Assembly (NCBI RefSeq): GCF_023973825.1
Contig: NC_090122.1
Location: 986,130 to 1,050,129, forward strand
Source: Plasmodium brasilianum
Taxonomy: Eukaryota; Apicomplexa; Aconoidasida; Haemosporida; Plasmodiidae
DNA length: 64,000 nt
Reading direction: 5' to 3'
The position numbers were made by a program, and so were the translations under genes. Numbering within the stretch: position 1 is the stretch's first letter; each line of letters starts with the position of its first letter. A model generated the notes under the pieces. The model did not search any database. It had not been told where the DNA came from and worked only from the letters and a program-made list of their open reading frames with translations. This document shows, piece by piece, positions 23,547 through 35,671 of this stretch.

Positions 23547-26500
23547 TTCTATATTTATAGTGTACATATATTTAACTTAATTTATTTGAAGTTTATGGAA
23601 AATGAACTTGAATAAATTAGCATTAAAAATATTTTTTCTTTTTTCTTTTAAAATAATATGTTTTATTATTATATTATGTTTATATTTCGAAACGTGGACC
23701 CTTTTAAAACGAATATATTTGCAAACGTAAAATTATAGTTAAAGTTTTAGACAAAAATCAATTATTCGTCTTATATGTATTTTTTTTGAAAACATTACTT
23801 TTACATATAATTTGTCCTTTGACAATTTTCCGTTCCTATCAATTCTTTATTTTATAACATTTCTAATTTTTCGTCATATATCGTGTGCGCGCATGTACTA
23901 TATATATAAATGTAAGTAATACATACAAGAGTACATTATATATATATATATATATATATTATTATGTATTATTATATATAATACATATATATAAAACGCA
24001 ACATGAAAAAAAAAATTTCAGAGCACCCTTTTAAAAAGAAACAAAAAAGGGGAAAAAGATATAATGTAAAATAATTAAAGGAATTTTATGAAATTAAAAA
24101 AAAAGCTTTAAGTGCACACAATACATTATATACGTTTTATTTAAAAAAAAAAAAAAAAAAAAATAGAAGAATAATATTATTGCTTGTTCATAATTTAAAT
24201 TGCTAAATTAATGAACTAAATTCAAGTTTTCTTATTTATGAGAATTTACTTTTTTATGAATAGTATTTTTTTCTTTTTCTCTATTTTCCTACTTTTATAA
24301 TAAATCCCTTTTTCTTTCCGCCCTTAACTATCACTATTTCGTGTCTTATTATTTTTAATGATATTCTCAAGATGTATTTTCTTATTCCTTTTCTTTCTTT
24401 TTTTTTTTTTTTTACAGCTAATTAGGTAATACTGAACTTTTACATTTAAAACATTTAATTATAGTTTCTTGCATATTTGTGAAACATAACTTCAACAAAT
24501 TTAACAAGTTAGCAAATTTTATAAAATTTAAAAAATTATATTCGAAATGATATGCAATATTTAACCTTTTTTTTATTACATTTTTCGTTTTTTATCTACT
24601 TTGGCAGAATTAAACTTATACACGGCAATAATCTCATGGTGAATTTGTTTTACACGACTGTATATCTTATTCTTTATTTTCCATTTTTTTTTTGGAATAA
24701 AGAATTTATATTTTAGTTTATACATATATATATATGCACATGTATATTTCTTAAAATATGCTTTACAGTTTTTTTTTTTTAAAAAACATACTAATTTATA
24801 TATCATATCTCTTAATTTCACTTAAATTTTAGGAATTTATTTACCTATAAGTATATATAAGTATATGTACCACGCTTTTATATGTATTATATATATACTT
24901 ATATGTATATATATTATTTAACAAAAACATTATCAACTCAGTGATAACTGTGTATATGAAATTACTAAAGCAAACCTTTTATTTTCGATACAGTGATGTC
25001 ACGTATAATCATTTGGTTAGTTAAAAAAAAAAAATTGATATTAATTCGCTTGTATAATTTTATGAACTGTTAATAAAAAATAATTTTACACTATTACTCC
25101 TTTTTTCCAATTTTTTATATAATATCATAAATACTGTAAAAGGAAATGGTGTTACTATGAATATTACAATATATTCAACATACATAAATATGTATAATAC
25201 ATACAAATACATGTGTATATATTATATATGTATATCTTAATAATATTCTTATTTAAATATATGCAAAAATAACGATTCAATTTTTTGTAATTAAAAAGTA
25301 TTTAATTTAAATGCTGATATAAAAAATGCTATTTTGGAAAAACGAGTTAATTTTACTATATAAACAAGAATGAAAAACCTATAACCAGATAATATATATA
25401 ATATATATTTCACATATAAATTGTATACATGTATATTACATACATATTATATACATAAATATATAAAATATATAAGCAAAACTTGTATATTTTTTATGCA
25501 TATATAAATGTAAGTATAATATATATATGCATTTTATATACCTTTTTAAATTTGCGCATTTTTTTTTTTTTTTTTTTTTTTTTTCATATAATATTTCATT
25601 TAATTTTTTTTTCTGCTAATTTTAACAATACAATATTAAAAACTTCCAGCCGAAAAAAAAAAAAAAATTGTAAGAATAACCGATTTTTACAAACACTGCT
25701 TTTGCATATTTATTTTAAATTCATTTTATTTTTGTTACATTTTTTGGTGAATTAAATTTAAAAGAAGATTATTATATATATATATATATATTTATATATA
25801 TACAAACGTGTAAGTAATACATATATATACAATTATATATATATGCATATATAATAAAATGTATATTTTTATTATATACATTACATACGTATGTATATTT
25901 ATATTTATCACTTACATTGTAGTATAATTTTTGTATGTTTTTTGTATATTTTCCTTAATATACCTTTTTTTTTTTTTTATAAATTTTCAACCCCTAATAA
26001 TTAACCATTATTTTAAATGTTGTTTCTAATATAAAGTTTTACCAAGTGGCGGAAAAAATAAAATTTTTAATTCGATATTTTTTGTTTAATATTTACCCTT
26101 TTATTTTATAATTATCATTAAAACATTAGAAGAATAAAAAAGAACATTTGATCTTATTTTAAAATAAAGTAATTTGTCTGAAATTGTTAAGTCATAATTT
26201 TAACAAATTTTAAAATATGAAAAAGTGTAAGATTGTTTTTGTACCATTGTATATGCATATATATATAAGTATATACATCTTTTTTTACGAAGAATATACG
26301 CATGCAAAACTGCATATTTCAGGTTATATACATTAAGCCAAAAAATAAAAGGATACAAATAAAGAAAGAAAAAACAAAAAAAAAAATAAGTAAAAGTATG
26401 AAATTGTAAATACAACAGGAACAGCAAAAACAAACTGCCATAAATTTAAAAAGACATTCATGTAATTTTGAAGAAATCCCCATATATGTATAAATTAAAA

Positions 26501-26610
26501 GCGTTTTATTAGATTTTTGTTATTTTATAAAATAAAAAATTCCCTTTTAAATATACAGGTTTTAGATTAAAGAAGAATATTGTAACTTTTAAATATAGAA
26601 AAACATTTGA

Positions 26611-26647
<37 letters not shown>

Positions 26648-27246
26648 GTATATGTACACACATATTTGAAATATGGCTGTTGAGTTGTGCTCCTTAAAAT
26701 TAACTTTCAAGAGATTCATTATGTACTTCATGCATGTATTATTATTTAATGAAGTGTTTTTATAAATATAAAAAACCCTGATGAGGAACTATGAACTAAC
26801 ATGTAAAACAACACAAATAAATGATGATAGTGATTCAAAAAAAAAAAAAAAAAAGAAAACAAAACAAAACAAAAAAAAACATTGTAGTTTACTATTTATT
26901 CTACAAAAATTTTTTTTTTTTTTCTCCCCACCTCTCAACCTTTCTGTAAAGAGTATTGAGAAATTGGCTAGATATTAGATTTTTCACACTTATCATGTAT
27001 ACTTTTTCATGATATTGTGAATGCTGAAGTATATTGTAAAAAGAGAGGAAGAGTGTAAAGAAGAGTATATTATCGCTAGGAGTTATACCCCATTTTGCTA
27101 GAAAGGGGTATATATATATATATATGTTTATATATTTGTATACTCATATATAGGTACATACACATACTTATATATTAGAGCAGTAAAATATGCTTATACA
27201 CCCACACGGTATGCATATTTTCAAAAAACATATGAAAACAGTAAGA

Positions 27247-27279
<33 letters not shown>

Positions 27280-27637
27280 GTGTCATATGAAATTATAAAG
27301 AATATAATTGAACAATTATACATGATAATGATAATTTGAATAAACGTATTACCATTTTTAAAAACAAAGAAGAGGATACAAAAAAAAAAAAAAAAAAAAG
27401 AGAAGAGAAGAGAACGGAAGAGAACAGAAGTAATTATAAAAAGTAGTAAAATAATAATAATAACATTGTAATAACAGTATAGTAATAATAATATAACAAT
27501 AATAATATAGAAATAATAGTACAGTAATAATAACAACTACCATTCCTTTTATAGTATAATAACGGAAAATTGCTTATAAAAACGTGCAAACGAATTATAA
27601 GGGGATAGGAAGTATACTTATTTCATATAATGAAAAA
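23547..27637. other. 4-kb divergent intergenic region without a recognised gene
   Basis: This region lies between the starts of the UBA-UAS gene (-) and the bromodomain-like gene (+), so it must hold both promoters. It is extremely AT-rich with TA runs (23936-23959, 25771-25790, 26617-26640), A/T tracts and no long tandem array. A lysine-rich 81-codon minus-strand frame (24576-24821) and a 26-codon plus frame (27021-27101) are the only notable frames. Neither is supported. Base composition does not look uniform or extreme enough to call it a centromere. Confidence 0.55.
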
Positions 27638-30431
27638 ATGAATGATAAGAATGACGTTGAAATAAGCAATAGCGATTATGTTAATTCACCCACATTAAAA
27701 GATTCAAATTTAAAAGAAAGTTATCAAACGAACGAATTTGTTAATAATATAGATTCTATGAATTCAAATAAAAATTTAATATCAGAAGATATAGATGTTA
27801 ATGATAAAGCCATATCATCGAATACAGATAATGGTAAGTCAACATCATTTTTTAGTAAATGTTTTAATAAAATAGTAAACTTGAATAAAGCTGCTTCTAT
27901 GGGTAGCAGTAATATGAATATTGCAAAGATGAACGATGGGGAAAATGCTAGGGGTTATGATGAAAACAGCATAAAAATGGATAACAGCGAAATGGAAAAA
28001 ATTAATGAAGATTCTGCTGCTCTTTATAACAGCAGCGATTTTTTTACAAATGATAAGAATAATAAAGAGGAAACAAAAAATTTAAGTATGATGAGTAATA
28101 ATGATTATAAAAATGAAACGGAAAATTTAAGCATGAGTAATAATAATAATTATAAGGAGGGAACGGAAAATTTAAGCATGATGAGTAATAATAATTATAA
28201 GGAGGGAACGGAAAACTTAAGCATGGTGAGTAATAATAATTATAAGGAGGGAACGGAAAACTTAAGCATGGTGAGTAATAATAATTATAAGGAGGGAACG
28301 GAAAACTTAAGCATGGTGAGTAATAATAATTATAAGGAGGGAACGGAAAACTTAAGCATGGTGAGTAATAATAATTATAAGGAGGGAACGGAAAACTTAA
28401 GCATGGTGAGTAATAATAATTATAAGGAGGGAACGGAAAACTTAAGCATGGTGAGTAATAATAATTATAAGGAGGGAACGGAAAACTTAAGCATGGTGAG
28501 TAATAATAATTATAAGGAGGGAACGGAAAACTTAAGCATGGTGAGTAATAATAATTATAAAGATGGAACGGAAAATTTAAGCTTGATGAGTAATAATAAT
28601 AATATTAGCAGTAATTGTAATAGTAATAGCATTGGATTCGGAATGTTTTTAAATAGCATGAGTAAAGATGGCTTATTTCAGGATTTCAATTTTGGTGAAA
28701 TGATAACTGGTATGTCTAATTTTCATAAAAACGAAACCGAACTGAATATAAGTAGAGGTGAAATATATTTAAATGAATGTGAGTTTGTTTTTACAACACA
28801 CGTTTTGTTAAACAGTGGTTTTAGGTTTCAAGCTATTGAAGATGTTAAGAAAAAAAAAAGAAGAGAATTTTTTAAATTAGAAGAGCTAACTATTGATACA
28901 AAGAGAACAAAGAGTGATAGTATAAACAAAATAGTAGATAGCAAAAAGGAGGAAAAGAGTGAAATGGACACAATAGGAATACATGTGGAAAGCATTAAAA
29001 ACGACGGTATGAATTATGGTAAGAGTGAGGAATTAATAGAGAAAGAAAAAAAAATCGAGGGAAAGATGGAAGCTAATAAGGAAAATGGGGAAAAAGGCGA
29101 ATATTGCAAAAATGGCGAATACGGCAAAAATATGGAAGGAAAAATGAGTCAAGATGAAAAGGAAAGAATAGAAATGTGTGATGAAATTTTAATGGAATTA
29201 AAAAATTCATTTTATGAACAGATATTAAATATTGAAAATAATTTTAAAAATTTGGATAATAAAATTGAAAATAATAATTGTTTTTCTTTTCATTGTATAA
29301 TGGAAAAATTAAAAAATAGAAAATATGATAACGTTTTATTAATTTATAATGATCTTTATTTGTATTTAAATAATTTGTTATTTCTCTCCAAGCCGTCCAG
29401 TTATATATGGATGAAATTACATGAATTATCTTCACAAATATCAAACACAATTCTGAACATTCAGCAAAAGAAAGAAAAAAGGTTCAACGAAGGAAACCAT
29501 CTTTTGCACACCGATGAAATAGAAAAGAAAGAAAACAAAAAGCAAGTAACTACAGGAGAGGAAACAATAGAGGAATCCATAAATGAGGAGGAAAAATTGG
29601 CCTTTCAGTTGCTTCTTGGAAAGCTTCATCAGGATATACACTTTGAGGTAAAGAAAAGGAGGGAGCAAAAATAAAAGAGATACAAAAAATGCAAAATTAT
29701 TTTTTTTACCAACTTTTATACCTACTGTGATTTGTGTTGTGTATGTATACGTGCACACGGGTATGCTCATGTGTGCGTGTGTGTATGTTATTAAATTGGC
29801 TAATTTGTTTTTTATTATTATTTATTATTATTTTTTTTTTTATATTTTTATCATTTTTTATTCATTTTTTATTCATTTTTTATCCATTTTTTATTCATTT
29901 TTTATTCATTATTTTTATTTTTTTTATATTTTTATCATTTTTTATTCATTTTTTATTCATTATTTTTTTTTTTTTTTTTTTTTTTATCATTTTTTATTCA
30001 TATTTTATTCATTTTTTTTTTTTTTTTTATGTAGCTATTCAGAAAATTCAAAAATAAAGCTGTATGGAAAACTCTGGAAGGAGGTGAAATTGAATTGGAT
30101 GATAAATTAACAAAAGCTGACGTGTTCAGGTAAAACTGGCATAATTTTTGTTTACATTTTTTTTTTTTTTTTTCGTTTTTTTTGTTTTTCTGCACACACT
30201 TTTTTTCACATTCTTTTCATATCTTGTCCAGAATTTGTCTTTTTTGTAGTATTCATCCTCCTTGTCCAGTTCCTCTTCTTCTTTTGAAAAGATTTAAAAA
30301 AATATATATATTTTTTTTTGTAATCATTTTATAGAGATATGTACAACTGGTGCAAATTGCAGTTAGAACTGAAAAGTAAAAGGAGCGACATATCAGAGTC
30401 AGAGAGTGATTCCTCGAAGGACTCCTATTAA
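27638..30431 (+). CDS. Bromodomain-like protein with 15-residue tandem repeat
   Basis: Three exons join in frame: 27638-29647, 30035-30129 and 30335-30431 (about 733 residues). The first in-frame ATG is 27638; a GTG at 27584 is also open but is an unlikely start. Residues about 150-320 are eleven copies of a 15-residue unit (SNNNYKEGTENLSMV), several identical at the DNA level. Residues about 511-607 resemble the ends of a bromodomain: KLKNRKYDNVLLIYNDLYLY followed by LFLSKPSSYIWMKLHELSSQI matches the B helix, BC loop and C helix pattern. The canonical ZA-loop PMDL motif is not visible, and the acetyl-lysine-contacting Asn position reads Ser. The C-terminal exons add WKTLEGGEIELDDKL and an acidic Ser-rich tail (SESESDSSKD). 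If the fold call is right, this is probably a chromatin protein. The specific function is unknown. Confidence 0.7.
28075..28600 (+). repeat. 45-bp in-frame coding minisatellite
   Basis: Eleven 45-bp units encode the 15-residue repeat of the bromodomain-like protein. Eight consecutive units (about 28226-28586) are nearly identical in DNA, which implies recent expansion or homogenisation. Confidence 0.93.
29838..30028. repeat. TTTTTTATTCA tandem repeat in intron 1
   Basis: ATTTTTTATTC units mixed with T tracts fill the intron 29648-30034 of the bromodomain-like gene, up to its acceptor. Confidence 0.85.
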
Positions 30432-31334
30432 GCGAAGTTGCATTTATCTTCCATCATTTATGATTTATCATTTTTCATTTTGATATATTTTTTATTATTC
30501 TTTTGTTCGTATCGTTATTATCATTATTATTATAATCTCCACTGTTATCATAATCACTGTTGCTATTATTATGACCAACCTCATATTATGACCGTTATTA
30601 TATTATCACCACTGTTGTTATTATTGTTAATTTTTTTTTTTTTTTGTTTAAGCTGATAAATCAGAGATATAGCTTTTTAGAATGGAAATATAGATAGACA
30701 TAGAATTCAAATTATGCTCTTAACATGTTTGTTATATAAGTGTATATATAAATATATGTGTGTGTCTATGGATCCATACTCTTTGTTCTTTGTTCTTTGT
30801 TCTTTGTTCTTTGTTCTTTGTGCCTTTTTTTTTAAGAATAATACGTGTTTATTTATCCCTTTTTATTTTTATTTTTATTTTTACCTTTACTTTTACTTTT
30901 ACTTATATTTTAATTTTAATTTTAATTTTCTTTTTCTTTTTTTTACATATTCCATTGGAGCTGCATATGCAATTTAAAATTAGCTTACTGTCGTTATGAC
31001 AATTATAGTTATTGTATTACTTATTTTATAATTATTGTGTATACTTCAATTTTTTTTAACTTATCCTGTATTTGTGGTTACATCGCTTTTTCTGTGTATT
31101 TTTTTTTTTTTTTTTTTTTTCATTATGTCCATATTTCCCATATTTAGTTGTTTTAATATATCAATGATTTTTAAGTTTATAGCTTTTTATGGTAATCTAT
31201 AAGCGCATGTACATATGCGTATATGTGTATATATACACATGTACACATATATCTGTATAGATATATATATCTATATAGATATATATGTACATACATACCA
31301 TACATGCATACATATGTGTGCATATGTATAAACA

Positions 31335-31370
<36 letters not shown>

Positions 31371-31460
31371 CAAAAATGTTTTTGGTAGACTTATTTGTAC
31401 ACCTGGTATTTTTTATTTATTTTATTTTTAATCCTTTTTCATCTTTTAAATTATACAAAA
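30432..31460. other. Spacer 3' of the bromodomain-like gene
   Basis: No gene is seen. It holds TTA-rich trinucleotide sequence (30500-30640), a TTTGTTC heptamer run (30780-30822), a TTTTTA/TTTTAC run (30860-30935), a T tract (31100-31120) and a TATG microsatellite (31200-31370). Confidence 0.5.
30780..30822. repeat. TTTGTTC heptamer repeat
   Basis: Six tandem copies of CTTTGTT, phase-shifted as TTTGTTC. Confidence 0.85.
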
Positions 31461-31636
31461 TTACCACCATTTAACTAAAGAATTTAATTTTTTTTTTTTT
31501 TTTTTCTTTGAAATGTAAACGTAGTCTTTATTATTGTTGGAGTTGTGTGCATTTTCTAGCATGGCAAAAAAATGCATTATTGGGGAGGAAAAGGTTTAAA
31601 TATATGAACATGCATATATAAAAATACATATACATA

Positions 31637-31680
<44 letters not shown>

Positions 31681-31888
31681 AAATATATATGTATAAATAT
31701 ATATGTATAAATATATATGTATAAATATATATGTATAAATATATATGTATGAATATATATGTATAAATATATATGTATATATTATGGATAGTTACCACCT
31801 TCGAAATATAATTCACCCGCTGCACTTATGAGTTTTCGGCAAGAGACAATTGTTTCAAAAGTGTCTTTTTTTTTTTTTTTTTTTTCAT
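31461..31888 (-). CDS. Possible small two-exon gene, unknown function
   Basis: On the minus strand an ATG at 31888 is followed by a 20-nt A run and then an uninterrupted, compositionally normal stretch ([20 protein letters not shown]) ending at a GT donor near 31796 (GGTGgtaact). An acceptor ATGCTAG/AAAATGC at 31555 continues in phase as [16 protein letters not shown], then Lys, to a stop at 31461-31463. The intron holds a 14-bp TATATATGTATAAA array. The A run has 20 bases, so the ATG is one base out of frame with the rest; 21 would fit. I do not recognise the family. The evidence is coding-like composition plus splice phase only. Confidence 0.35.
31660..31775. repeat. 14-bp TATATATGTATAAA repeat
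   Basis: About seven copies of ATATATATGTATAA with minor changes, following a pure TA run at 31652-31674. Confidence 0.85.
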
Positions 31889-32614
31889 TTTATCTTAATT
31901 CTCAAATCCTTATGTTATAACATGAAAAAGAGTATAAAGAAAAGAGAGGAGATATATTTCATTATACGTAAAATAATATGGCATTTGTTATAAAAAAATG
32001 TAGCAATTGCAATCTATGAATAACAAACAAAAAAAAAAAAAAAAAAAAATGGAGTAAAAAATGAATAAAATAATACCAACAGTAATAGTAATGGCAATAA
32101 ATGTCAACAATAACAATAATCGTTGCTTCTACAAGGTCAAATTAAAAGCTACGTATTTATAAGTGCATACATAAATGAAGGTTTTTAAAGTAACACTAAA
32201 AAGGGACTATTTAAAATATTTAAAAAAAAAAAATGAATAACAAATATGAGTGAAAAATAAGAAACGATCATTTTTGTACTTCAAAATAATGTGTCTCCTA
32301 ATTTTTTTAAAACAATTTTTTATATGTGTAATGATAATGACTGTAATTCTACAGCTTGGTACTGTTACAAGTGGACGTGGGTATTATTATGTACATATAA
32401 ACGACTATAGAATAAGTATACGAGATGGAAACTATTAAATTTTTTGTTAGCATGGTTTTACTTTTCATTGGTAAGAGGCACAACACACAATTGTACCCTT
32501 TCAATTTCGTTATTTATTCGAATTTATTCAAGCGTTTGTTCAACTTCTCATTAACATGCTTCCCCGCTTGTCCATTCAATTCATTCTATTCATCTGCTTT
32601 TTTTTTTTTTCCTT
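31889..32614. other. Spacer 3' of LSM1
   Basis: Apart from A/T tracts this region has two small plus-strand frames. One (32250-32438) contains a hydrophobic stretch. The second starts METIKFFVSMVLLFIG at 32425 and meets a good donor GTAAGAGG after 16 codons, but no downstream exon can be placed without running into LSM1 on the other strand. Neither is called as a gene. Confidence 0.4.
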
Positions 32615-33589
32615 TTAATTTTCAAACACCCATGAATCGTTATTATTCTCAGTTATGAACTTCAAGATATGGTTTATCGGTCTGTACTTCAGAATAATAT
32701 TCCCATTTGAATCCTTTTCTTTTTTATTTGGCGTTTCCATATCTTCATTATCATTAAAGTCCATATCACTACTATTTTTTTCTGAGTAGTCAAACATTAT
32801 CGAGTATTTATCTTCATCCAATGAACCGAAATACGCAATATTGTCTCCTCTAATTATTAGATTTCCTAAGTAAACGGGGGATGGTTATTGTATAAACAAT
32901 GTAAAACACATAAACAGATAGAGATATAACAGGAAAAAAAAAAAAAAAAAAAAAAAATGTGTTACGATAAGCACTATTATAACTTTACACTCTGACGTAA
33001 TTGAAAAACACAGCTTAAGTACAAAGGGAAAAGTTTTTTCGAAATTCAAAAAATAAACGCATAGCATGTATATTTCTGTGAATGAATGCATGCAACGTGA
33101 GTATTTGCAACATAAAACTGCTTGGATGAAAAAAAGTATTAATAAATTTTTTTTTTTTTTTTTTTTATTGCGCTTTATCGTGCTTTATTTTGTTTTATTT
33201 TTCGTGCTTGTTACCAACGTAGACATCCGAAAAATACTTTTTTTCTGGAACTATAATTTTTTCAACACAGTGTGTTAAGAATATATTCCCGTGCTGATCG
33301 TACGTTCTTAGTATCCCTTCAAAAAAAGCCATATCCAGCCGTTATATTTTATTGTATGGGTATATGTAAACATAAATATATATATGTATTCATGTACGCA
33401 CCCACTCAAGTACTTATGCACGTGTACGTCTTTACATTTAGCAATGCACCTATAACATATAATTTTATTTTTTCTTTTAAATTATATTCAACCTAAATAC
33501 AATTTGTTATCCCTTGAGGAAATGAAAATGTACGTGTCAATATCTTCTTCAAAGCTGCTTAGCCAGAGAGGCATGGACGGTTGCTCCAT
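32615..33589 (-). CDS. LSM1: U6 snRNA-associated / mRNA-decay Sm-like protein LSM1
   Basis: Three minus-strand exons join in phase: 33493-33589, 33215-33316 and 32615-32865 (450 nt, 149 residues). The Sm fold is clear: the Sm1 motif ([30 protein letters not shown]) and the Sm2 motif ([20 protein letters not shown]). The sequence between them, VEKIIV(P)EKKYFSDVY, and the IIRGDN Sm2 box match LSM1 rather than LSM2-8. LSM1 with LSM2-7 binds deadenylated mRNA 3' ends in the cytoplasm and promotes decapping. The C-terminal extension (about 60 residues, acidic then [14 protein letters not shown]) is typical of LSM1 proteins having a C-terminal helix. Introns are GT-AG; intron 2 (32866-33214) has A/T tracts. 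Confidence 0.9.
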
Positions 33590-33629
33590 TTTTTCAACAC
33601 GGCGTTGCAGATATGTCCATATATATAGA

Positions 33630-33805
33630 CATATATATATATATATATAAGCATATATATGTATGCGTATATATGTATATATATAAGCATATATATGTAT
33701 ATGTATATATGAATGCGTATATATGTATATATGTATGCGTATATATGTATATATGAATTCGTATATATGAATTCGCATATATGAATTCGTATATAAGTAT
33801 ATATA
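33630..33805. repeat. TATATGTATGCG/TATAAGCA microsatellite upstream of LSM1
   Basis: Imperfect ATATATGTATATGCGTAT units lie just 5' of the LSM1 start codon on the minus strand, in its likely 5' leader or promoter. Confidence 0.75.
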
Positions 33806-33945
33806 TACCCCCGTTTTGCGTTTTTCCCGTTATCAGTTTACCGCTCAGACGTATACTATGTTCTTATACATTGTTTGTTTGTTGTTGACTCGTGTATTAT
33901 GTGTTTGTATGGCATTTATCGCTTTTCGCTTCATTATCCATTTAT

Positions 33946-35044
33946 TTATCTAACATCCAATTCCCTTACTAATTTATCTCTATACCTGGTTTGCTTTTTT
34001 TCTATTATCTTATTCTCGAGCAAACTATTTTTTAAAAACTCTAACTCGAATTAGTTAAGTTCTTACATTACATAAGATAAGGTTTTATCGAGAATCCTTT
34101 TTATGCCTGACAAACTAAAAGGAATTCATGCTTATTTGATAAAATTTTTTTTTTTTTTTTTTTTTTATAATATCATCATAAAAAACATATAAGTATAGTA
34201 GGAATAAACTTGCTTGTAATACGATCATGTTAAGAAAAAAATGAATCCTTCGAAAAAAAGTTAAAAAGGGTAATATATTAAATATATATATTCAAGTAAG
34301 TATGAGATTGATTATATATATATGCATATGTAAATATGTATGTATATATGCATATGTAAATATGTATGTATATATGCATATGTAAATATGTATGTATATA
34401 TGCATATATATATATATATATATACGAATATATGCATTCCTTTTGCATGGTAGGACTGCACTTTTATATGTACTTACCGCGGGAAAAAAAAAAAAAAAAA
34501 ATTAAACTATAAAATGGGAATGCATGTTATATTACATTTGTCATGAGTATGTAAAGGTGCCTCGCTCTATTCCCTCGAAAAGAAAAAGGATAAAAAAATA
34601 AAATAACGATTGTAACTGTAACTGTAAAAGTAAAAGTAACTGTAAAAGTAACTGTAAAAGTAACTGTAAAAGTAACTGTAAAAGTAACTGTAAATGTAAC
34701 TGTAAATGTAACTGTAAAAGTAACTGTAAATGTAACTGTAAATGTAACTGTAAATGTAACTGTAAATGTAACTGTAAAAGTAACTGTAAATGTAACTGTA
34801 AATGTAACTGTAAAAGTAACTGTAAATGTAACTGTAAATGAGTGTTATTATGATGACGACGGTGGTAATGGCAATAACGACCTACGGTAGAGGATCGATG
34901 AAACCCAACATGATGCCCTCTTAACACCCACTTGAATGGAATTCTTTTGCGTGTCTGCGATTGGTTCGTAAATGATGTATTATTACTTGACAACCCACTA
35001 CTGATGGACCACATACTCGTTTGATCTTTGCTCAAAAAACTCAT
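33946..35044 (-). CDS. Putative spliced gene of unknown function
   Basis: The ATG at 35044 opens a compositionally normal segment of about 54 codons (MSFLSKDQTSMWSISSGLSS... KWVLRGHHVGFHRSSTVG). It meets donors at 34885 (ACC/gtaggt, phase 0) or 34881 (GTAG/gtcgtt, phase 1). Beyond is a 12-bp repeat that stays open as Leu-Gln-His but is best read as intron. Two downstream coding-like patches follow: 34067-34106 (IKRILDKTLSY, bounded by GTCAG and GTAAGA) and about 33946-34050 (LLENKIIEKKQTRYRDKLVR..., stop at 33946-33948). The exact join is unresolved because the last two patches are too close for a normal intron. The gene is head-to-head with PDH E1-alpha and tandem to LSM1. I recognise no family. 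Confidence 0.45.
34318..34400. repeat. 24-bp repeat ATATGCATATGTAAATATGTATGT
   Basis: Three and a half tandem copies of a 24-bp unit, ending in a TA run. Confidence 0.85.
34612..34845. repeat. 12-bp array AACTGTAAATGT / AACTGTAAAAGT
   Basis: About 19 copies of a dodecamer with an A/T difference at position 10 that alternates irregularly. It lies in the probable intron of the putative gene at 33946-35044. On the minus strand it encodes LQLH/LQLL in one open frame. Confidence 0.9.
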
Positions 35045-35430
35045 TTGTTTTTAACACATACTATTATATCGTAAATTTTAACTTTTATTTTGTATTCGTA
35101 TTCATCATTTTTTCTATATTTTTTTCATTTTGTTTATTCGGTTTAGGCTTCATACACACGTGACAAAATTATGGTGCGAAAAAAGTTTTAGGAAAATACA
35201 CTATTTACCAAAAAAAAGAAAAAATAATACAATACAATTAAATACAGCAGAATGAAATAAAATAATATAAAACAAAACAAAACAAAACAAAACAAAATAA
35301 AACAAAACAAAACAAAACAAAACGAACCACTTTTCTTTGTTCTAAGTCGTACCACATTTCATTAAAAAAAATAAAATAAAATAAAAAAATACTACATTAC
35401 GACGAACGACCGTGCAACGCTAAGTAAAGC

Positions 35431-35461
<31 letters not shown>

Positions 35462-35671
35462 GAAAAAGAAAAAGGAAAAGGAAAAAAAACACATATAAAC
35501 ACATACGTACACAAACATATGCATACGTACACATATAAACACGTACGTACACATACATATGCATACGTCCATATACATCCCCATACATAGATATACATAC
35601 TTGAACATAATCACAGCGCCAAAGCAAGAGTAATATGTACACTTCTTAATCGCGCGGGTATAATAAATAAA
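35045..35671. other. Divergent promoter region upstream of PDH E1-alpha
   Basis: This holds an AAAACAAAAC array (35270-35325), a 24-nt A tract followed by GAAAAAG units (35431-35485) and an ACATATAAACACATACGTAC microsatellite. No gene is seen. Confidence 0.5.

Noticed and set aside
24576..24821. 81-codon lysine-rich minus-strand frame
   Set aside because: The composition is what AT-rich noncoding DNA gives. No splice or start support is seen and it is interrupted by microsatellite-like codons.
23547..27637. Centromere candidate
   Set aside because: Plasmodium centromeres are about 2 kb of >95% AT with internal short repeats. This region has dispersed GC and few arrays, and I cannot compute composition precisely.
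32250..32658. Small plus-strand membrane-like frames near the LSM1 3' end
   Set aside because: The METIKFFVSMVLLFIG segment has a good donor, but no downstream exon fits without overlapping LSM1 on the opposite strand.
34541..34850. LQLH/LQLL repeat as the C-terminal half of a 167-residue protein
   Set aside because: Splice donors just before the array and coding-like patches beyond it make an intron more likely.
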